From: Symbiodinium natans
Lineage: Eukaryota; Sar; Dinophyceae; Suessiales; Symbiodiniaceae
Assembly: GCA_905221605.1 (NCBI GenBank)
Contig: CAJNDS010000158.1
Span: 598,176 to 662,175 of the forward strand
DNA length: 64,000 nucleotides
Direction of reading: 5' to 3'
Shown here: piece by piece, positions 40,109 through 50,757 of the stretch
Layout: every line of letters begins with the position of its first letter
How positions within the stretch are numbered: the first letter of the stretch is position 1
The notes under the pieces: generated by a model
The model's input: the letters and a program-made list of their open reading frames with translations, nothing else
Told to the model about the DNA's origin: nothing
The model's database searches: none
Translations under genes and position numbers: made by a program

Positions 40109-40258
40109 AGGCGGGAGGGTGCTCGGACAGCTCGAAAGATGCGACGAGAGTCGATCGTGCCAGTGCAAAGGCCACCCCCAGAACGCTCACAACCGGTCCA
40201 CTTCCCAGGCAGGGAACGGGAGACAGAACAATGCAGAACAAAAGGTTCGGCAACTGTC
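40109..40258 (+). CDS. Candidate exon with Cys cluster
   Basis: VLGQLERCDESRSCQCKGHP then QNAHNRST, with strong codon bias after CGGCAG. Stop or donor near 40258. No domain recognised. Confidence 0.45.
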
Positions 40259-40470
40259 ATAGTATCGAGAGCTTGGGTTGCCCAAAATTCATATTCCAAC
40301 TTGCGGGGGTGTGAGAGTTTTCCTCGTATGATATGGAGGTCAGCCGATCTACCCCGTGGCCTGGGCTCCCGCCGAGACTTTGTTTTCTTGGAATTTGTGG
40401 TGGTGGAGAATTGATTGGACTTCACGCAAGTGCAGAGAGTGCTTAAAGAGATAGCACAAGACAGTTACCC

Positions 40471-40760
40471 ATGTGTAACCGTGAGGAACAACCGACGCCT
40501 GTCCTCCGCGCGCCGACCACCTTCATACAGCCTGGGCGGATGGGAATGGGAATGACCGGGTTGAAGATGGTGCAGGTCCACCAACCAGCCCCTCAGTCAA
40601 CACCTGCGAGCCCTTCGCCCACTGCACGGACGCCACGGCAATACCCGGATCCTGCACCTTACTGGGGCACATCAAGTCCACGCCTGCCGAATGCCACTGC
40701 ACCGGCATTCTATGCCCCGCCCCTCACGCAGTCGACGTCGGCGGTTTCAGACACCAGTTG
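40471..40760 (+). CDS. Candidate long proline-rich exon
   Basis: About 95 codons, very consistent codon bias, rich in Pro, Ser and Thr (QPAPQSTPASPSPTARTP; YPDPAPYWGTSSPRLP). It looks like a disordered linker or tail. An ATG stands at 40471, so it could also be a first exon. Confidence 0.55.
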
Positions 40761-40839
40761 GCTGCTGCTTGGTTGCATGAAGGTGTACGTTTTTTCGCGC
40801 AGCCGCGCGGGATTTTGCATCTTTAGTTGTCAGCTACAA

Positions 40840-40990
40840 GGAAGGGTGGGAGGGTTCAACCAACAGATCTGCAAGCCCGGAGCCTTGTCTGAGACCGTTG
40901 AGAGCCAGGTGGTCTCAGCCAGACCTGGGCGCTGCACAAGCACCGAGATCTGCGCCGCTGCGCCGGCCCAGCCGCATCGCTGCAAATCCT
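40840..40990 (+). CDS. Candidate exon
   Basis: GGFNQQICKPGALSETVESQ then VVSARPGRCTSTEICAAAP; good codon bias to a TGA at 40994. A foldback element begins 13 nt later. Confidence 0.45.
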
Positions 40991-41002
40991 GCTGAGGATG
41001 AG

Positions 41003-41094
41003 TCTATATCCCCCCTTGGAAATTATTTTCTTCGTTTCTATAAAACCCAAGAGGATATAAAAACCTTTTTATTCAGGTTCTAAGGGGAGTATAG
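41003..41094. mobile_element. Foldback element, TATTCAGGTTCTAA family, copy 1
   Basis: Termini CTATATCCCCCCTT and AAGGGGAGTATAG; inner TATTCAGGTTCTAA. The second copy is at 53689-53785. Confidence 0.75.
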
Positions 41095-41204
41095 GAGTCT
41101 TGTTCGCTTATTGCTTATACAGGGCGCGAGTGAGCTTTCAGCATGCAGTGATGAAACATGCAAGAGGGGTGGGCTGCACTGTATGTATGTTTGCCTCTTA
41201 CAGT

Positions 41205-41334
41205 CTTCATGACAAGTGGGGCTTCAAAGCCGCGCCAGCCTGCTTGCTTTTTCTTGCGGCCCCGACGGAGGCAGCAGTGCCCTTTCCACCGGGGTGACTT
41301 CTCTGATGCAGGCTGGTGCTTAGGGGACTCTTAG
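41205..41334 (+). CDS. Candidate last exon of plus-strand gene
   Basis: FMTSGASKPRQPACFFLRPR then RRQQCPFHRGDF to TAG at 41332-41334, after a TTACAG acceptor. Codon bias is strong. The stop overlaps the stop of the minus-strand candidate gene. Confidence 0.45.
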
Positions 41335-43130
41335 GGGCCACCATCGATCTTGGAGTTTTTGGGTAGGCAGAGCCCACGGGGAACGCTGTCCCCCTTCACG
41401 TCTGACTCCATGGGGCCCACATGCAGAATGGCTTCGGGTACCGGGTTCGGTGGGTCGTAGAAGCCCAGCGGGCTTCGTCGAACATGATCCAAATTTTGAC
41501 AGCACTGCGGTAGAGCATTGTGGGAGCACATGTGGCTTAAGCATGTTGGCGGGCAGCCTCTGCATAAGGAACCGCGCACCTCCAACGATGGCAAGGCGGA
41601 GCCGGTTCGAAGTTCGATGGTGGGTTTAGGGTTTAGCGTTTAGGGTTTAGGGTTTAGGGTTTGCGTGTTCGGAGAAGTTTTGAGTCTCCCGCGCAGCCTG
41701 GCTACTTCCTGCAACGTGGTGTTTGCAACTCTGGGGCTGCTGGCCATGGTCACCTGAATGTAGTTCCCCCGCAGCGCCTGCGCGCCCACGATGCTTGTGT
41801 TTAAGAGGCGGAGGGCTCCTCGTCGGGCTGGTTTCCTCTTGCCCACGCTGGCGTTGACAGCAGTGCAGAGTGCTTGAAGGCCCGCGCCATGTCCAGCTAG
41901 AACATGCTAGGGGCGTGGCCAAAAAAAGCATTGCAAGAATGACCCCTGGCTTCATACTAGGGTGGAGATTGTTTTTGGGGGTCTTTTTTTGTTTAGGGGC
42001 GGGTGGTTGTGTGGGTGGGGGTGGGGGGGGGGGGGGGGTGTAGGGTTCAGGGTTTAGGGTTTAGGGTTTAGGGTTTTTAGGGTTAAGTGGATGGATGCTA
42101 GTGTTGTAAGCTTTCCGACAATGATTCGGGGAGTTTTTGAAGAGCATATATTGGTGCTGCTCATCTCGGAAAAAACCCGCAACTTGGCTCGGCAACGTAC
42201 AGGGTGTTAAATTTTCGCCGAGGCTGAGTGGGGGTGGTATCCTTTCCTGGCAGTTGTCCGCAGTCCAGTTGCAAAAGGGTTTGGGGTTATAGAGTCCAAA
42301 AAACAGGGGCACGTCACCTCCGGAAACCGTTCGAAATCGACAGCCGACAGGTGGCTCCCGACCTGTTCCTGGTACGGGTACCTGACGCTGGGCACCGAGC
42401 TCAGTGAAGTCCGGTGTAATGGGTTTTGAAGAACTGTCGGGCGTGAGGTCCTTTCTATTCTACATCAGCTTTGTAGTCTCCTACGGTTTGTAGGCATTTG
42501 CTGGATCCTTACCCTGTTTTACAGTCTTTCCCCGTAGCCCAAGTTGTGTGCCTCGTCCGGCTTGCCCGACATGACACCTCAGGACATCTAGGTCTTGACC
42601 TGTATAAACTTTAAATTCGGATCCTTCCGTGATATTCCAGAAGCCTCCGGCGAACGTGTGGAGGTCTCCATGGTCTAAAGGGGAGAGGCTGCCAGAGCTT
42701 TTCTTGCTTCGTATGCCCTGTCGACGAAGGGCTGGGACTTACTTTCGGGTGTTTGGTTCTCTCGCGATAAATTTCGGCTCCAGGGCTGCGGATCCGAGGA
42801 AGGGTCCCCAACAGAGCAGAATTTTCTTCCAAGGATTTCTTGGGGTCGTGTTTGTCAGGGCGGATTGTCGTTCCGCGGAGCCGAACGGCTGGTGGCACGA
42901 TCTCCTATCCAGAGCGCAGGGTCTCTTCTGAGAATGTGGGCAATAAGCACGCTGCACGCCTGAACCGCCGAGTTGGGGCTTAGAGTTCTGAGTTCTGAAG
43001 CCCGAACTTACATTGCCAGCAGCCCAGGGCAGAGGTGGACCGGCCTGCGCAGGACGTCAACTGCTGTGGCCTTGGAGATACGCTTGCGGCCTCGATGCTC
43101 CCTGGCTTCGGCGGATTGGTTTTTGGGGCT
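41331..43130 (-). CDS. Unrecognised minus-strand multi-exon gene (candidate)
   Basis: Reading on the minus strand: an exon at about 43130-43015 ending at a GTAAGT donor (RKRISKATAVDVLRRPVHLC); about 42926-42744, also with a GTAAGT donor (NPWKKILLCWGPFLGSAALE); about 42690-42600; a long frame about 42420-42090 (GDVPLFFGLYNPKPFCNWTA; VAGFFRDEQHQYMLFKN); about 41830-41660 (RLLNTSIVGAQALRGNYIQV, TLQEVARLRGRL); and the terminal 41500-41331 (SPLGFYDPPNPVPEAILHV) to TAA. Two perfect GTAAGT donors on this strand are independent of codon bias. No family is recognised. Confidence 0.5.
42025..42082 (+). repeat. Poly-G followed by telomere-like array
   Basis: A G14 tract, then TTTAGGG units, inside an intron of the minus-strand candidate gene. 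Confidence 0.85.
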
Positions 43131-43945
43131 GGGCTTGGGTTGAAAGGGAGAGGGAGGGGCAGGGCTAGAAAGTGCGCAGTTTGCGTGAGGAGGAGTGGGG
43201 AGGGAGCAGGTTGGAGGAGGGGAGGGGGAGGAAGGGGGGAGGAGGAGGAGCAGGAGGAGGACTGGCAAGCTTTGTCTCCTGCACTCTGCTACGAAAAAAA
43301 TTGTAGGATGCGCGGCGATGCTTGCGTGAGAAGGTACACGAACTGACCCATGTATAAGGGCAGCCGGGTGCAACCAGCAGATAACAAACACCACAGCTAT
43401 TCGACTTGTCTGTGCGCCGATTTACCCAGCAGCTGTGGAACTTCCGGACGACCGAGCCGGGCGGGAAGCACAGACTCCTTTACTATAAGGATGCACAGCT
43501 AAGCAACACCTGTCCTATCGTTCGCTGCCGAGCGTGTGCGTAGGGGTGGGAAGTTCTTAATGGGAGCCTGTGCTTCCACATACTCCTTCAGACGATCATG
43601 TCCGAAGCCTGTCGTGAAGACACACCCTATCGTGCGGCCCGGTCACGAACCATTACAAGAGCAGCAAGAAGCATCAGGAGAAGATAAGAATGGGAACAGA
43701 GAGTAGGATTTGGGGTGTGTGTGTCGTCCCCAGCTCGCTTGTTTTCATCGAACCCTACATTTCGAAAGCCGCCCAGTTTAGCTTCTGCCACCAGAGCCTT
43801 TCTAGCGTAAAGGGGCTGTGCGGAGCCTCATGAAAACTCGATGAAACTTGCAGCACTTCCCAGCCTCCCACCGAAATGAGGGGCCATGCAGTGCATGACA
43901 ACCCCAAAACCCTAAACCTTAAACCCTAAACCCTAAAACCACAGT

Positions 43946-44012
43946 CACGGGCAAGTGGCCGGGCACACTCGGACTCGGTGCGCTCGACCCTGTGCTCTAT
44001 GTGGACTTCAAG
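43946..44012 (+). CDS. Candidate exon: VTGKWPGTLGLGALDPVLYV
   Basis: Strong codon bias, CACAG acceptor directly after a CCCTAAA array. No domain recognised. Confidence 0.4.
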
Positions 44013-44946
44013 GGGTTTAGTTCAGGCGTTGGAAAAGGCATCGCAAAACCATGAGCGTTGAGCCCTAAGCCCGACACACTGAGACTGAGTTTGTGTTAGC
44101 AAGTTCGGCCGTTAAGTAAATTGAGCTCGACCCCCTGAACATGCGGCTAACTCAGGCCACGGCTACGGGGCATCGCACATCTCTGAGCCAGTCATGTGCA
44201 TCGTAAATGCGGAAATGTGCCCGCCAGCTGATGGGAATTGGTATGTAAAAGCCACACTGCGTGATCTGCAAGACACTACTCACAAGTCGGAGCAGAAGGC
44301 TTGACCGGCTTCCTCTGTGTAAGCTCCTATGCAGCTGGCTCCTCGTAAGACTGGGACTTGCGTGCAGTGCAGGGGAGCTCCCAGGGGTTATGCGACCTGG
44401 GCAATCGATCGCCCCTAAAACCTAGAACCCCAACTGCTTTCATCATGAGTAGGAACTTCCTGGTAAGATGGTGTGGCCCACTAAGGGCCAGAAGGCTAGC
44501 TATGATGCTGTGCTTGTTGGGTAGTGGTGGTTTGACAGCAGATGTGACGACTCTCGGGGAGCTCACCCTCTCTGCTGCGTTGTGCCCACGAACTTGTAGA
44601 TAGAGCGTGGTCTGGGGTGTGGGTTGGGAATAGTGACTGAAGCAAAGGAGTTGGGTTTGGGAGTGCTTCCTCGATTGACATCCCATGCTTCAGTGCGGTC
44701 CTGCCAGTCCGAAACACTGAGCATGTGAAACACAAACCGGGGACTAGAAATAGCTTGATGGAACTGGCACCATGTCCGGTGTTTCGGCAAAGTTGGCAGG
44801 CTCGCACTACAGCTGTACTATGTACTTAGCAAAAGCACTCTTGGCCGCACCCTCGCCATCTGCCAATGTTGACCCTCCACCATAGTATGAGAAGCCTTAC
44901 GAGTATGGAAAAACCTCCCCTAAGTAGTATCCCTATTTTGGGAACA

Positions 44947-45005
44947 CCCTAAATCCTGAACCCTGAACCCTAAACCCTAAACCCTAAACCCTAAACCCTA
45001 AACCC
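44947..45005 (-). repeat. Telomere-like array (CCCTAAA)n
   Basis: About eight units, 42 nt upstream of the candidate start codon at 45048. Confidence 0.9.
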
Positions 45006-45047
45006 CCATCTTTCACAAGCCGGCTCCTAAGCTTGGAGAGTGGTTGA

Positions 45048-45279
45048 ATGGAGGGGTGGGTCCAATGGTTGCTGCGGAACGTCGCCCCCGAAGAAGGCAC
45101 CCAAAGGGTGCTCGGAGAATGCCATGATCTAGTCATGGAGAGCCTCAGTCCCAGTGCCAGCAGCTCGTGCAAAAAGGACTCGAATTTGCGCAGGCGCCCC
45201 AAGCCTAAGCCCGACCTGAACCATCCTCAGTCTGCAAAGCCTGCGCAGATACTTCAGACCCAGAGGCAGACGCCAAACT
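45048..45279 (+). CDS. Candidate first exon of unrecognised gene
   Basis: ATG at 45048 is directly preceded by an in-frame TGA. The frame is strongly biased: WVQWLLRNVAPEEGTQRVLG, then a Ser-rich and a Lys/Pro-rich part (RRRPKPKPDLNHPQ). It ends at TAG 45280 or at a donor just before. Confidence 0.5.
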
Positions 45280-45355
45280 AGTCTAAGCTCTCGCAGTGGA
45301 TTCATGCAGCAGGTGCTGCTGAGCCACGTCACCGGAGGGCGAAGGTTGACCCTGC

Positions 45356-45493
45356 ATGGGGCTTACGGGGGTTATTGGCCGAATGCATTGCCTATTGGCC
45401 GACCCCCAAGAAATGCCTGCCATACTGAAACATGCCAGCACCCTCAGCACCCTGAAAAGCAGCCACCAGATTCTTGAAGTCGCATGTCGGCAT
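45356..45493 (+). CDS. Candidate exon ending at GTAAGT
   Basis: MHCLLADPQEMPAILKHAST then LSTLKSSHQILEVACRH, ending at a perfect GTAAGT donor. Helical; no family recognised. Confidence 0.55.
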
Positions 45494-45597
45494 GTAAGTT
45501 TGGCCCGGCCATTTGCGCAACGATGTTCGTGGTCACTTCCGGAATCGCACCGCCCCATGCTGCGAAACACACCGTCCACAAACATCTCGAACTGAGA

Positions 45598-45722
45598 GGT
45601 CCATGCTGCTGTGGGGAGCCTGGGGCGAGGCGGGCTGCTCAGGGCTTTAAGAATTCGTCTGTTCGGGCCCTTTCGCGATGTTGTGTGGGATCTACCACTG
45701 CAGCTGCAGAGAGAGCCGCAGC
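45598..45722 (+). CDS. Candidate exon
   Basis: GSLGRGGLLRALRIRLFGPF then RDVVWDLPLQLQREP. AG acceptor, strong bias. Arginines every few residues in a hydrophobic helix. Confidence 0.45.
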
Positions 45723-46027
45723 AATGATTCCACACTGGCTTTGTCTGTATTCTATATGTTTGGCCCAAAGCTCGCTGCTGCTCCTCCTTTTCCTCAGAGA
45801 TCGGCAGTCCTTGCTTCGTCATGGCGGCTATGAGACTGGGTTGCAAGCAGTCGATTGATCAGGGAGAGGGACTCATGCCATGGCTGCCCAGGGGTGACTC
45901 CGTGATGAGCAGCAACTCGCGAAAGCCCACGGGCATGAAGGGAAAGGCTCGAAGAACTTCAGCTCTGTAGCTGCCGCAAGCTCGTGTTCTCTACTAGGAG
46001 TCATGCTTATGTCATGTCCCTGGACAG

Positions 46028-46573
46028 GTGCATGACCTGGCCACCACTCTTCAATCTCAGAATGAGGAGCTGAGCATTGAGAAAGGACTGCACGACTTGC
46101 TGCATCATGACTCATCATGACCGGGAGCCTACACTTGCTGATGGCAGCGCTGGGCAGGTCACGTGCACAGTATCAAGGCCGGGAACGCCAACTCATCTTC
46201 GGGCATGCAGGGGCAGCTCAATGATTCTTGGCACAAATCGTTTCGCAAGTGCACAGGCGAGGGCCCTTTCTGGGTTCACTCCAGAGCTAGCTGAGGACAT
46301 CAAGCGGTACTTTGCAGCGGACGTGCAGAGGATGGTGGAAGAGCGACTGGCCGGCAGAAAGCGTTGGCAAAATTATTCTTGGCGGCCCTGCCCAAGCCAC
46401 CAAGGTTCAAAGTACAGCAGAAGCTGCAGGAGGCTGAGAACGTCCGCCTCCAGATGCAGGCCTGGCAAGCAGCCTTTAGGGCAAACCAGGGGGTGGAGCA
46501 TTCACTCGATGCAGGTTACCTCGCTCAAGGGCGAGAAGACATCTGTCCATCAGCAGATCATTGCCTTGCAGCA
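46028..46573 (+). CDS. Coiled-coil exon cluster
   Basis: Four exon candidates: 46028-46107 (VHDLATTLQSQNEELSIEK), about 46258-46358 (ELAEDIKRYFAADVQRMVEE), about 46410-46478 (KLQEAENVRLQMQAWQAAF) and 46515-46573 (LKGEKTSVHQQIIALQQL). All are heptad-like and strongly biased. Part of a coiled-coil protein; could be a far tail of a motor or a separate gene. Confidence 0.55.
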
Positions 46574-46860
46574 ACTCGCTTGCAGATCCTGTGTAGGTCA
46601 AGCCCTGCTCGGATCACAAGTGCGCAGAATGTGCATGCCTGTGGTCAGGCGGCGAATCGAGGCCGGCAGGGCTTGCAGTCTGCAATGCGCCCACAACCCG
46701 CCAACCCGCCATTCTAGTCCGGAGCCATGAACATGGATCCTGGCTTTCAGGTCGTGTATGCCATGCATGTAGTCGACTTCATGAAAGCCTGCGCTGTTGT
46801 TCAAAAAAAAATACCAGGATGCGTTTTGTGACCTTTGTCGTGCGATAAGGGCTTAGGTTG

Positions 46861-46955
46861 GGATCTTCCCCCCTTATACTGACAGTCCTCAATAGGGATT
46901 ATAGCACACCCCCCTATCACAATGCTTATGAAGCACTGTTAGTCTAAGGGGGATG
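46861..46955. mobile_element. Foldback element, CCTTAATAGGGATTA family
   Basis: Outer arms CCCCCTTATACTGACAGT and ACTGTTAGTCTAAGGGGG; contains CCTCAATAGGGATTATA. Confidence 0.8.
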
Positions 46956-47042
46956 TGTCTAGGAAAAAAGAAGATAAAAGGGCTGGTACATGGTGGAAGC
47001 ACTGCAGGAAATCGAAGAGGAGATCGGGCATGAGTGAGACAG

Positions 47043-47109
47043 GAGCGGATTGAGGCCACAGGTGCCGAAGCGATGCAGGGACTCCGGAGCTCCTCGGGGT
47101 TGGCGCCCA
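47043..47109 (+). CDS. Candidate exon: ERIEATGAEAMQGLRSSSG
   Basis: AG acceptor, GTGAAG donor, strong bias. Confidence 0.45.
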
Positions 47110-47746
47110 CGTGAAGGTTTCCAAAGATTCGGGTGCACTTCATTGGCACGTTTATAATAAATATTGAGGATGAGAGAAGGCTTGTGGAAGTACTTTGGAA
47201 GTGTACAAGGGGCACCCTTATTTGGGAGCCGGTCGAGTTGGGTTGGACTTAGGTGATTGCAGTTCAGTTTTGCGTGAGCTGCCTGATTCTCATGCGCACT
47301 TGGAGGTGGAACACCTGCCTTCCAAAACACAAGGATCCCACCTCCGCAGCCTGTTCCGACCCATGCCATGCAGCTGGGTTTCTGCAAGCTGCTGGATTTA
47401 GCAGAGCTAGGCTTTGTTATCTCGCCGGAGGCGAGATAAGCGCACTGGAAGTTTTCACACGCATGCATTGCCTTGTATTCATCGCATGCTAACGTCCGCA
47501 CGAGCCGAAAGTGGGGTGGCCGTACAAGGCCGAACCCCTGATGCTTCCCGAGCAAGCAACTTCAGCCTTAGCCGGCTATCAGTTTTCTCCCCCCCCCCCC
47601 AACCCCTCCTCCCCTTCCAGCCGTGGACTCCTGAACTTTAGGCACGGAACCCAGTGTTTGCAGGGTGCTTTACGATGCTTTAGGGCTTAAGGAATCAACT
47701 TCAAGAAGTGAGGTCCGTGGGTTGCGCCATTCATGCCCATGTAGTC

Positions 47747-47902
47747 ATGAAGGTGGTTTGTCCCGCTCTGCTCTTTGCGCTGGTGTGCCCCGGGCTCGGC
47801 ATTAGAGCTGCTGCCAGCGCTCCTGGGTCTTTGAGTATGCACTCAACCCTGCAACATAGGTCAAAAGATGTCAAAAGTTACCCGGCTCCTGAATGCCCTT
47901 GA
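47747..47902 (+). CDS. Candidate signal-peptide ORF or first exon
   Basis: ATG opens MKVVCPALLFALVCPGLGIR followed by AAASAPGS: a basic N-region, hydrophobic core and small-residue cleavage site, typical of a secretory signal. The ORF is 51 codons and ends in TGA. It may be the first exon of a secreted or membrane protein. Confidence 0.45.
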   Translation: MKVVCPALLFALVCPGLGIRAAASAPGSLSMHSTLQHRSKDVKSYPAPECP

Positions 47903-48018
47903 AATTATGGCAGGACGGATGTGTCAGCTGCCCAGGTCTGGCAGACTTGGTTGCGGTGGTGGCACCGCTCGATTCCGCGCGGAGCTCAGGGCTAGGATTT
48001 TGGAAAGTGTCGTAAAAG

Positions 48019-48067
48019 CGCTTAGGGTTTAGGGTTTAGGGTTTAGAGTTTAGGGTTTAGGGTTTAG
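48019..48067 (+). repeat. Telomere-like array (TTTAGGG)n
   Basis: About seven units. Confidence 0.9.
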
Positions 48068-48508
48068 GCCTAAGCTTGTGACAGTGACTACAGAACATGC
48101 ATGTGTGTGAGCGGGGCCGAAGTTGTCCTTCACGTACCTGTGCTCTCTGCTGTAGCTTGCTGTATAGCTGTCGGCAATGCTGCCAGGTAGGCCATGAACT
48201 CCTAACAGATCTCCGTGGCTTGTAGGCAAACAACTTGGTAGGTGCTATCAGATTTGATCCAGGAGCTGTTTCATATTGGGCCCGAGTGCATTGTGAAGAT
48301 ATGCCGGTGCAAGTTTCCATGGGAAGCCGTGGGTTTGCCTGAGGCGATGAGTGCTTCCCTTAGTAGGGAGCCCAGTGACCGATTCTAGGAGAGTTCTGCC
48401 TTGTAAGCAGGTGCACCAACAGGCTCATCTTTGGATCGAGTCGAGCAATCCAAGTCTCCTCGAAGTGAGCCCTCCCCACTTTGCAAGTCTCGGTGTTTGT
48501 TTTTTGCA

Positions 48509-48609
48509 GGTGGTGATGCCTCCGCCTCTCACCTGACCCCAGAGGACCTTAGAAGGGCCTTGGTGCTTGGGCATCTTGCGGCTGCCAGACAGGCGAATCC
48601 CGAAAACCA
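48509..48609 (+). CDS. Candidate exon: LTPEDLRRALVLGHLAAARQ
   Basis: GGDASASHLTPEDLRRALVL and following residues, after TTTTTTGCAG, ending at GTGAGG. One of the better-supported isolated exons. Confidence 0.6.
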
Positions 48610-48851
48610 GTGAGGAAGGTATCACAGCTCGCCAGAATGCTGGATGGAGAGGTGTGATCCCTCTCCTACGCCGTGAAGACGCCTGCAACGCAAGTAGCCA
48701 CAGAGAGACACGGGGATCCGTTTCACTGTGCCTGCAGAGGACAGTGGCTTCCCCGCGGCAAGTCGCATGACACTCAGACAAAGGTCCTGCAAGAGTCGCA
48801 CCCAGGAGTGGGTTTCAAGCAGCGTCAGTGTCATGGATGGGGTGTAGATAA

Positions 48852-48960
48852 CTACTAATTGCTTAAGAACCCCGAAAAATGAAAAATATTCTTCCTTATG
48901 AAGGGTAATATAGGGATCATTATTTCATATATTCTTTTGGGGTTCTTAAGCAAATAGTAG
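48852..48960. mobile_element. Foldback element, single copy
   Basis: Termini CTACTAATTGCTTAAGAACC and complement (GGGGTTCTTAAGCAAATAGTAG region) around an AT-rich core that also pairs. Confidence 0.85.
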
Positions 48961-49090
48961 ATGAGGGTAGAGCATGGTCTGCACGTTTGCCTCTGTACGG
49001 GAGAAGCTGCTGCCGACAGTTATTTCCCAGGCCTCTGGGTTTGCCTGTGTGCTGGTTTGCTTTATCTCTTCCTTTGCTCTCTATCTACAG

Positions 49091-49201
49091 TTGGAGGTTC
49101 ATGGGTAGCTATAAGTGGGGTTATGAGCAGGGTATCTGTACTTGTACCCTTACTTAGGGTACATGTGACCCCACCTGTAACTACCCATATGAACCTCCAA
49201 G
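49091..49201. mobile_element. Foldback element, GGTTCATGGGTAG family, copy d
   Basis: GGAGGTTCATGGGTAG and CTACCCATATGAACCTCC termini; inner TGGGGTTA / TGACCCCA arms. It is immediately followed by an exon candidate. Confidence 0.88.
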
Positions 49202-49204
49202 TAA

Positions 49205-49290
49205 GGGACCTTTCGGCAGAGGTGTTGGCCACAAGGGACGTGGTCGCTCTGCTAGCGCGGCGCTTCCGTCATGTTGTCGGGGGTTTACGA
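49205..49290 (+). CDS. Candidate exon: LSAEVLATRDVVALLARRFR
   Basis: Starts next to the right end of the foldback element, whose CAAG could be the acceptor. Strong codon bias. Confidence 0.5.
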
Positions 49291-49678
49291 CATTGGGGGG
49301 TACCTTATTGGGGTTCTGATTAAAGGGGATCCTACTGTTTGGAGGTCTGTTTTAGGGTCCGCTGTTCTCGTAAACGCCCTTTTAGGGGCGAGCATAGGCC
49401 GCGAGATTCAGTAAGTTTGGGAACCCCGCATGCCAGGAGTTTCTAGCCGCGAGCCCAGCTACGACCTCCCGATGATCCCGTTACAGTGCTTTGCGTTTTA
49501 TGGCCTTGCTGGCCGGCTAAGTGAGACGATGTGTGACGGCTGTGCTGGGAGTCGGGGGCTCCTTCCCAGTCCGTTCTTTTCCATCCTTTTCTGAAGCAGA
49601 TGCTTTCACCAATGTCTCGCAAAGTCATCACCTTTTGGAAAAAATGGCAATGTGACAACCCTGAACCCTGGCCTCAGG

Positions 49679-49768
49679 TTGTGTCCATTCAGGCGGTGCT
49701 ACGAGCTTCCTTGCCTGGGCCCCGTTGCTGATGGCTCGACCCTGCCTTCGAATATTTTCAGGTTCGAC
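49679..49768 (+). CDS. Candidate exon: CYELPCLGPVADGSTLPS
   Basis: CCTCAG acceptor, biased frame. The minus strand is also open here (about 49628-49960) with similar bias, so the strand is uncertain. Confidence 0.3.
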
Positions 49769-50231
49769 TGAGGCCAGCAAAAAAGCCGTGTTTATCAAGT
49801 ACCCCTGATCGCAGACAAGCCTCCAATGCAATGCGGCCAGAGTGATGCATAAGTCCAGGCCTAAATTCAGTGGACATCGCCTCAGGTTGGTGACCTTCCG
49901 ACTGGCACAGCGGCGGCGGAATACCCGGGTGCCACATTGACGTTTTTTGGGTGGTTTCGTGTTTTTCGACCTGGTCTCCAGAGAAAAGTGTATGATCGTA
50001 TGAAAAAAGGCCCCCGGTTTTAAATGGGAAGGCATGTCAATTGCAAGGTCTTGCCTAGCTTCCTCCCCTCAGCTGCATGCCCATGGGAGCTCCATGCCCG
50101 TGGCAGAATGTTGACCCATGAGTTGCAACTCATACGTGATCTTGGGTTTCTGTGTGGTTTCTTTAATCCCATTTCTTCTGTTGCTTGCTGAACTTTCCAG
50201 GTTTTGTGTGTGTGTTTTTTTGTTGACACTG

Positions 50232-50466
50232 TCCAGTTGCCGAAGTTCTCCGACGAACGAGGTCGTCGTGTCTTGTCATGGTATCACCTACCTGGGGCTT
50301 CCAAAAACCACAGTTACCTGTTATTCGAGGGCTTCGATAGGAAGGCTCGTCGGCAAATGCCCGCGCGGTGTCATGAACTGAGATGGCATGCCAGGTACTT
50401 CCCTGAGCGGATAGCTGACCTGCCGAAAAAGATTCGTGATACTGGCGACCTTAGTGTTCTTTCGGG
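50232..50466 (+). CDS. Candidate long exon
   Basis: About 78 codons: LPKFSDERGRRVLSWYHLPG, SYLLFEGFDRKARRQMPARC, ERIADLPKKIRDTGDL. Biased and unusually long for this region; looks like part of a folded domain, not recognised. A GT microsatellite follows. Confidence 0.55.
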
Positions 50467-50473
50467 AGCAGTT

Positions 50474-50545
50474 GGTGTGTGTGTGTGTGTGTGTGTACGT
50501 GTCTTAGTCTGTCTGTCTGTGTGTGTGTGTGTGTGTGTGTGTCTC
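50474..50545. repeat. (GT)n microsatellite
   Basis: Two GT runs separated by CTGTCTGTCT. Confidence 0.9.
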
Positions 50546-50757
50546 TGTGCGCGGGCGTGCCTGACCGTGTGAGATTGACCCTGGCTCGGGGTTTTGAACT
50601 CAGAGATCCGACCTCTGCATGTGGAGGCTTCTCTTCAAGATCTCTCCGCATCCAAGCACAAAGTTACAACCCCGAAGCTCCAAGCCACCAGAAGTTGGCG
50701 AGCCTGATCAACTCGCCTGACTTGTCCGAGCGAGAGCGATGCAATCCTGATCCCTGA

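Noticed and set aside
43008-43394. Upstream part of the minus frame with poly-Leu and poly-Pro
   Set aside because: Low-complexity GGA/GAG-rich DNA; only the downstream part with the GTAAGT donor was kept.
49628-50035. 135-residue minus-strand open frame
   Set aside because: The plus strand has an equally biased exon with an acceptor here, and GC-rich third positions can mirror on the opposite strand. Strand unresolved, so not called as a gene.
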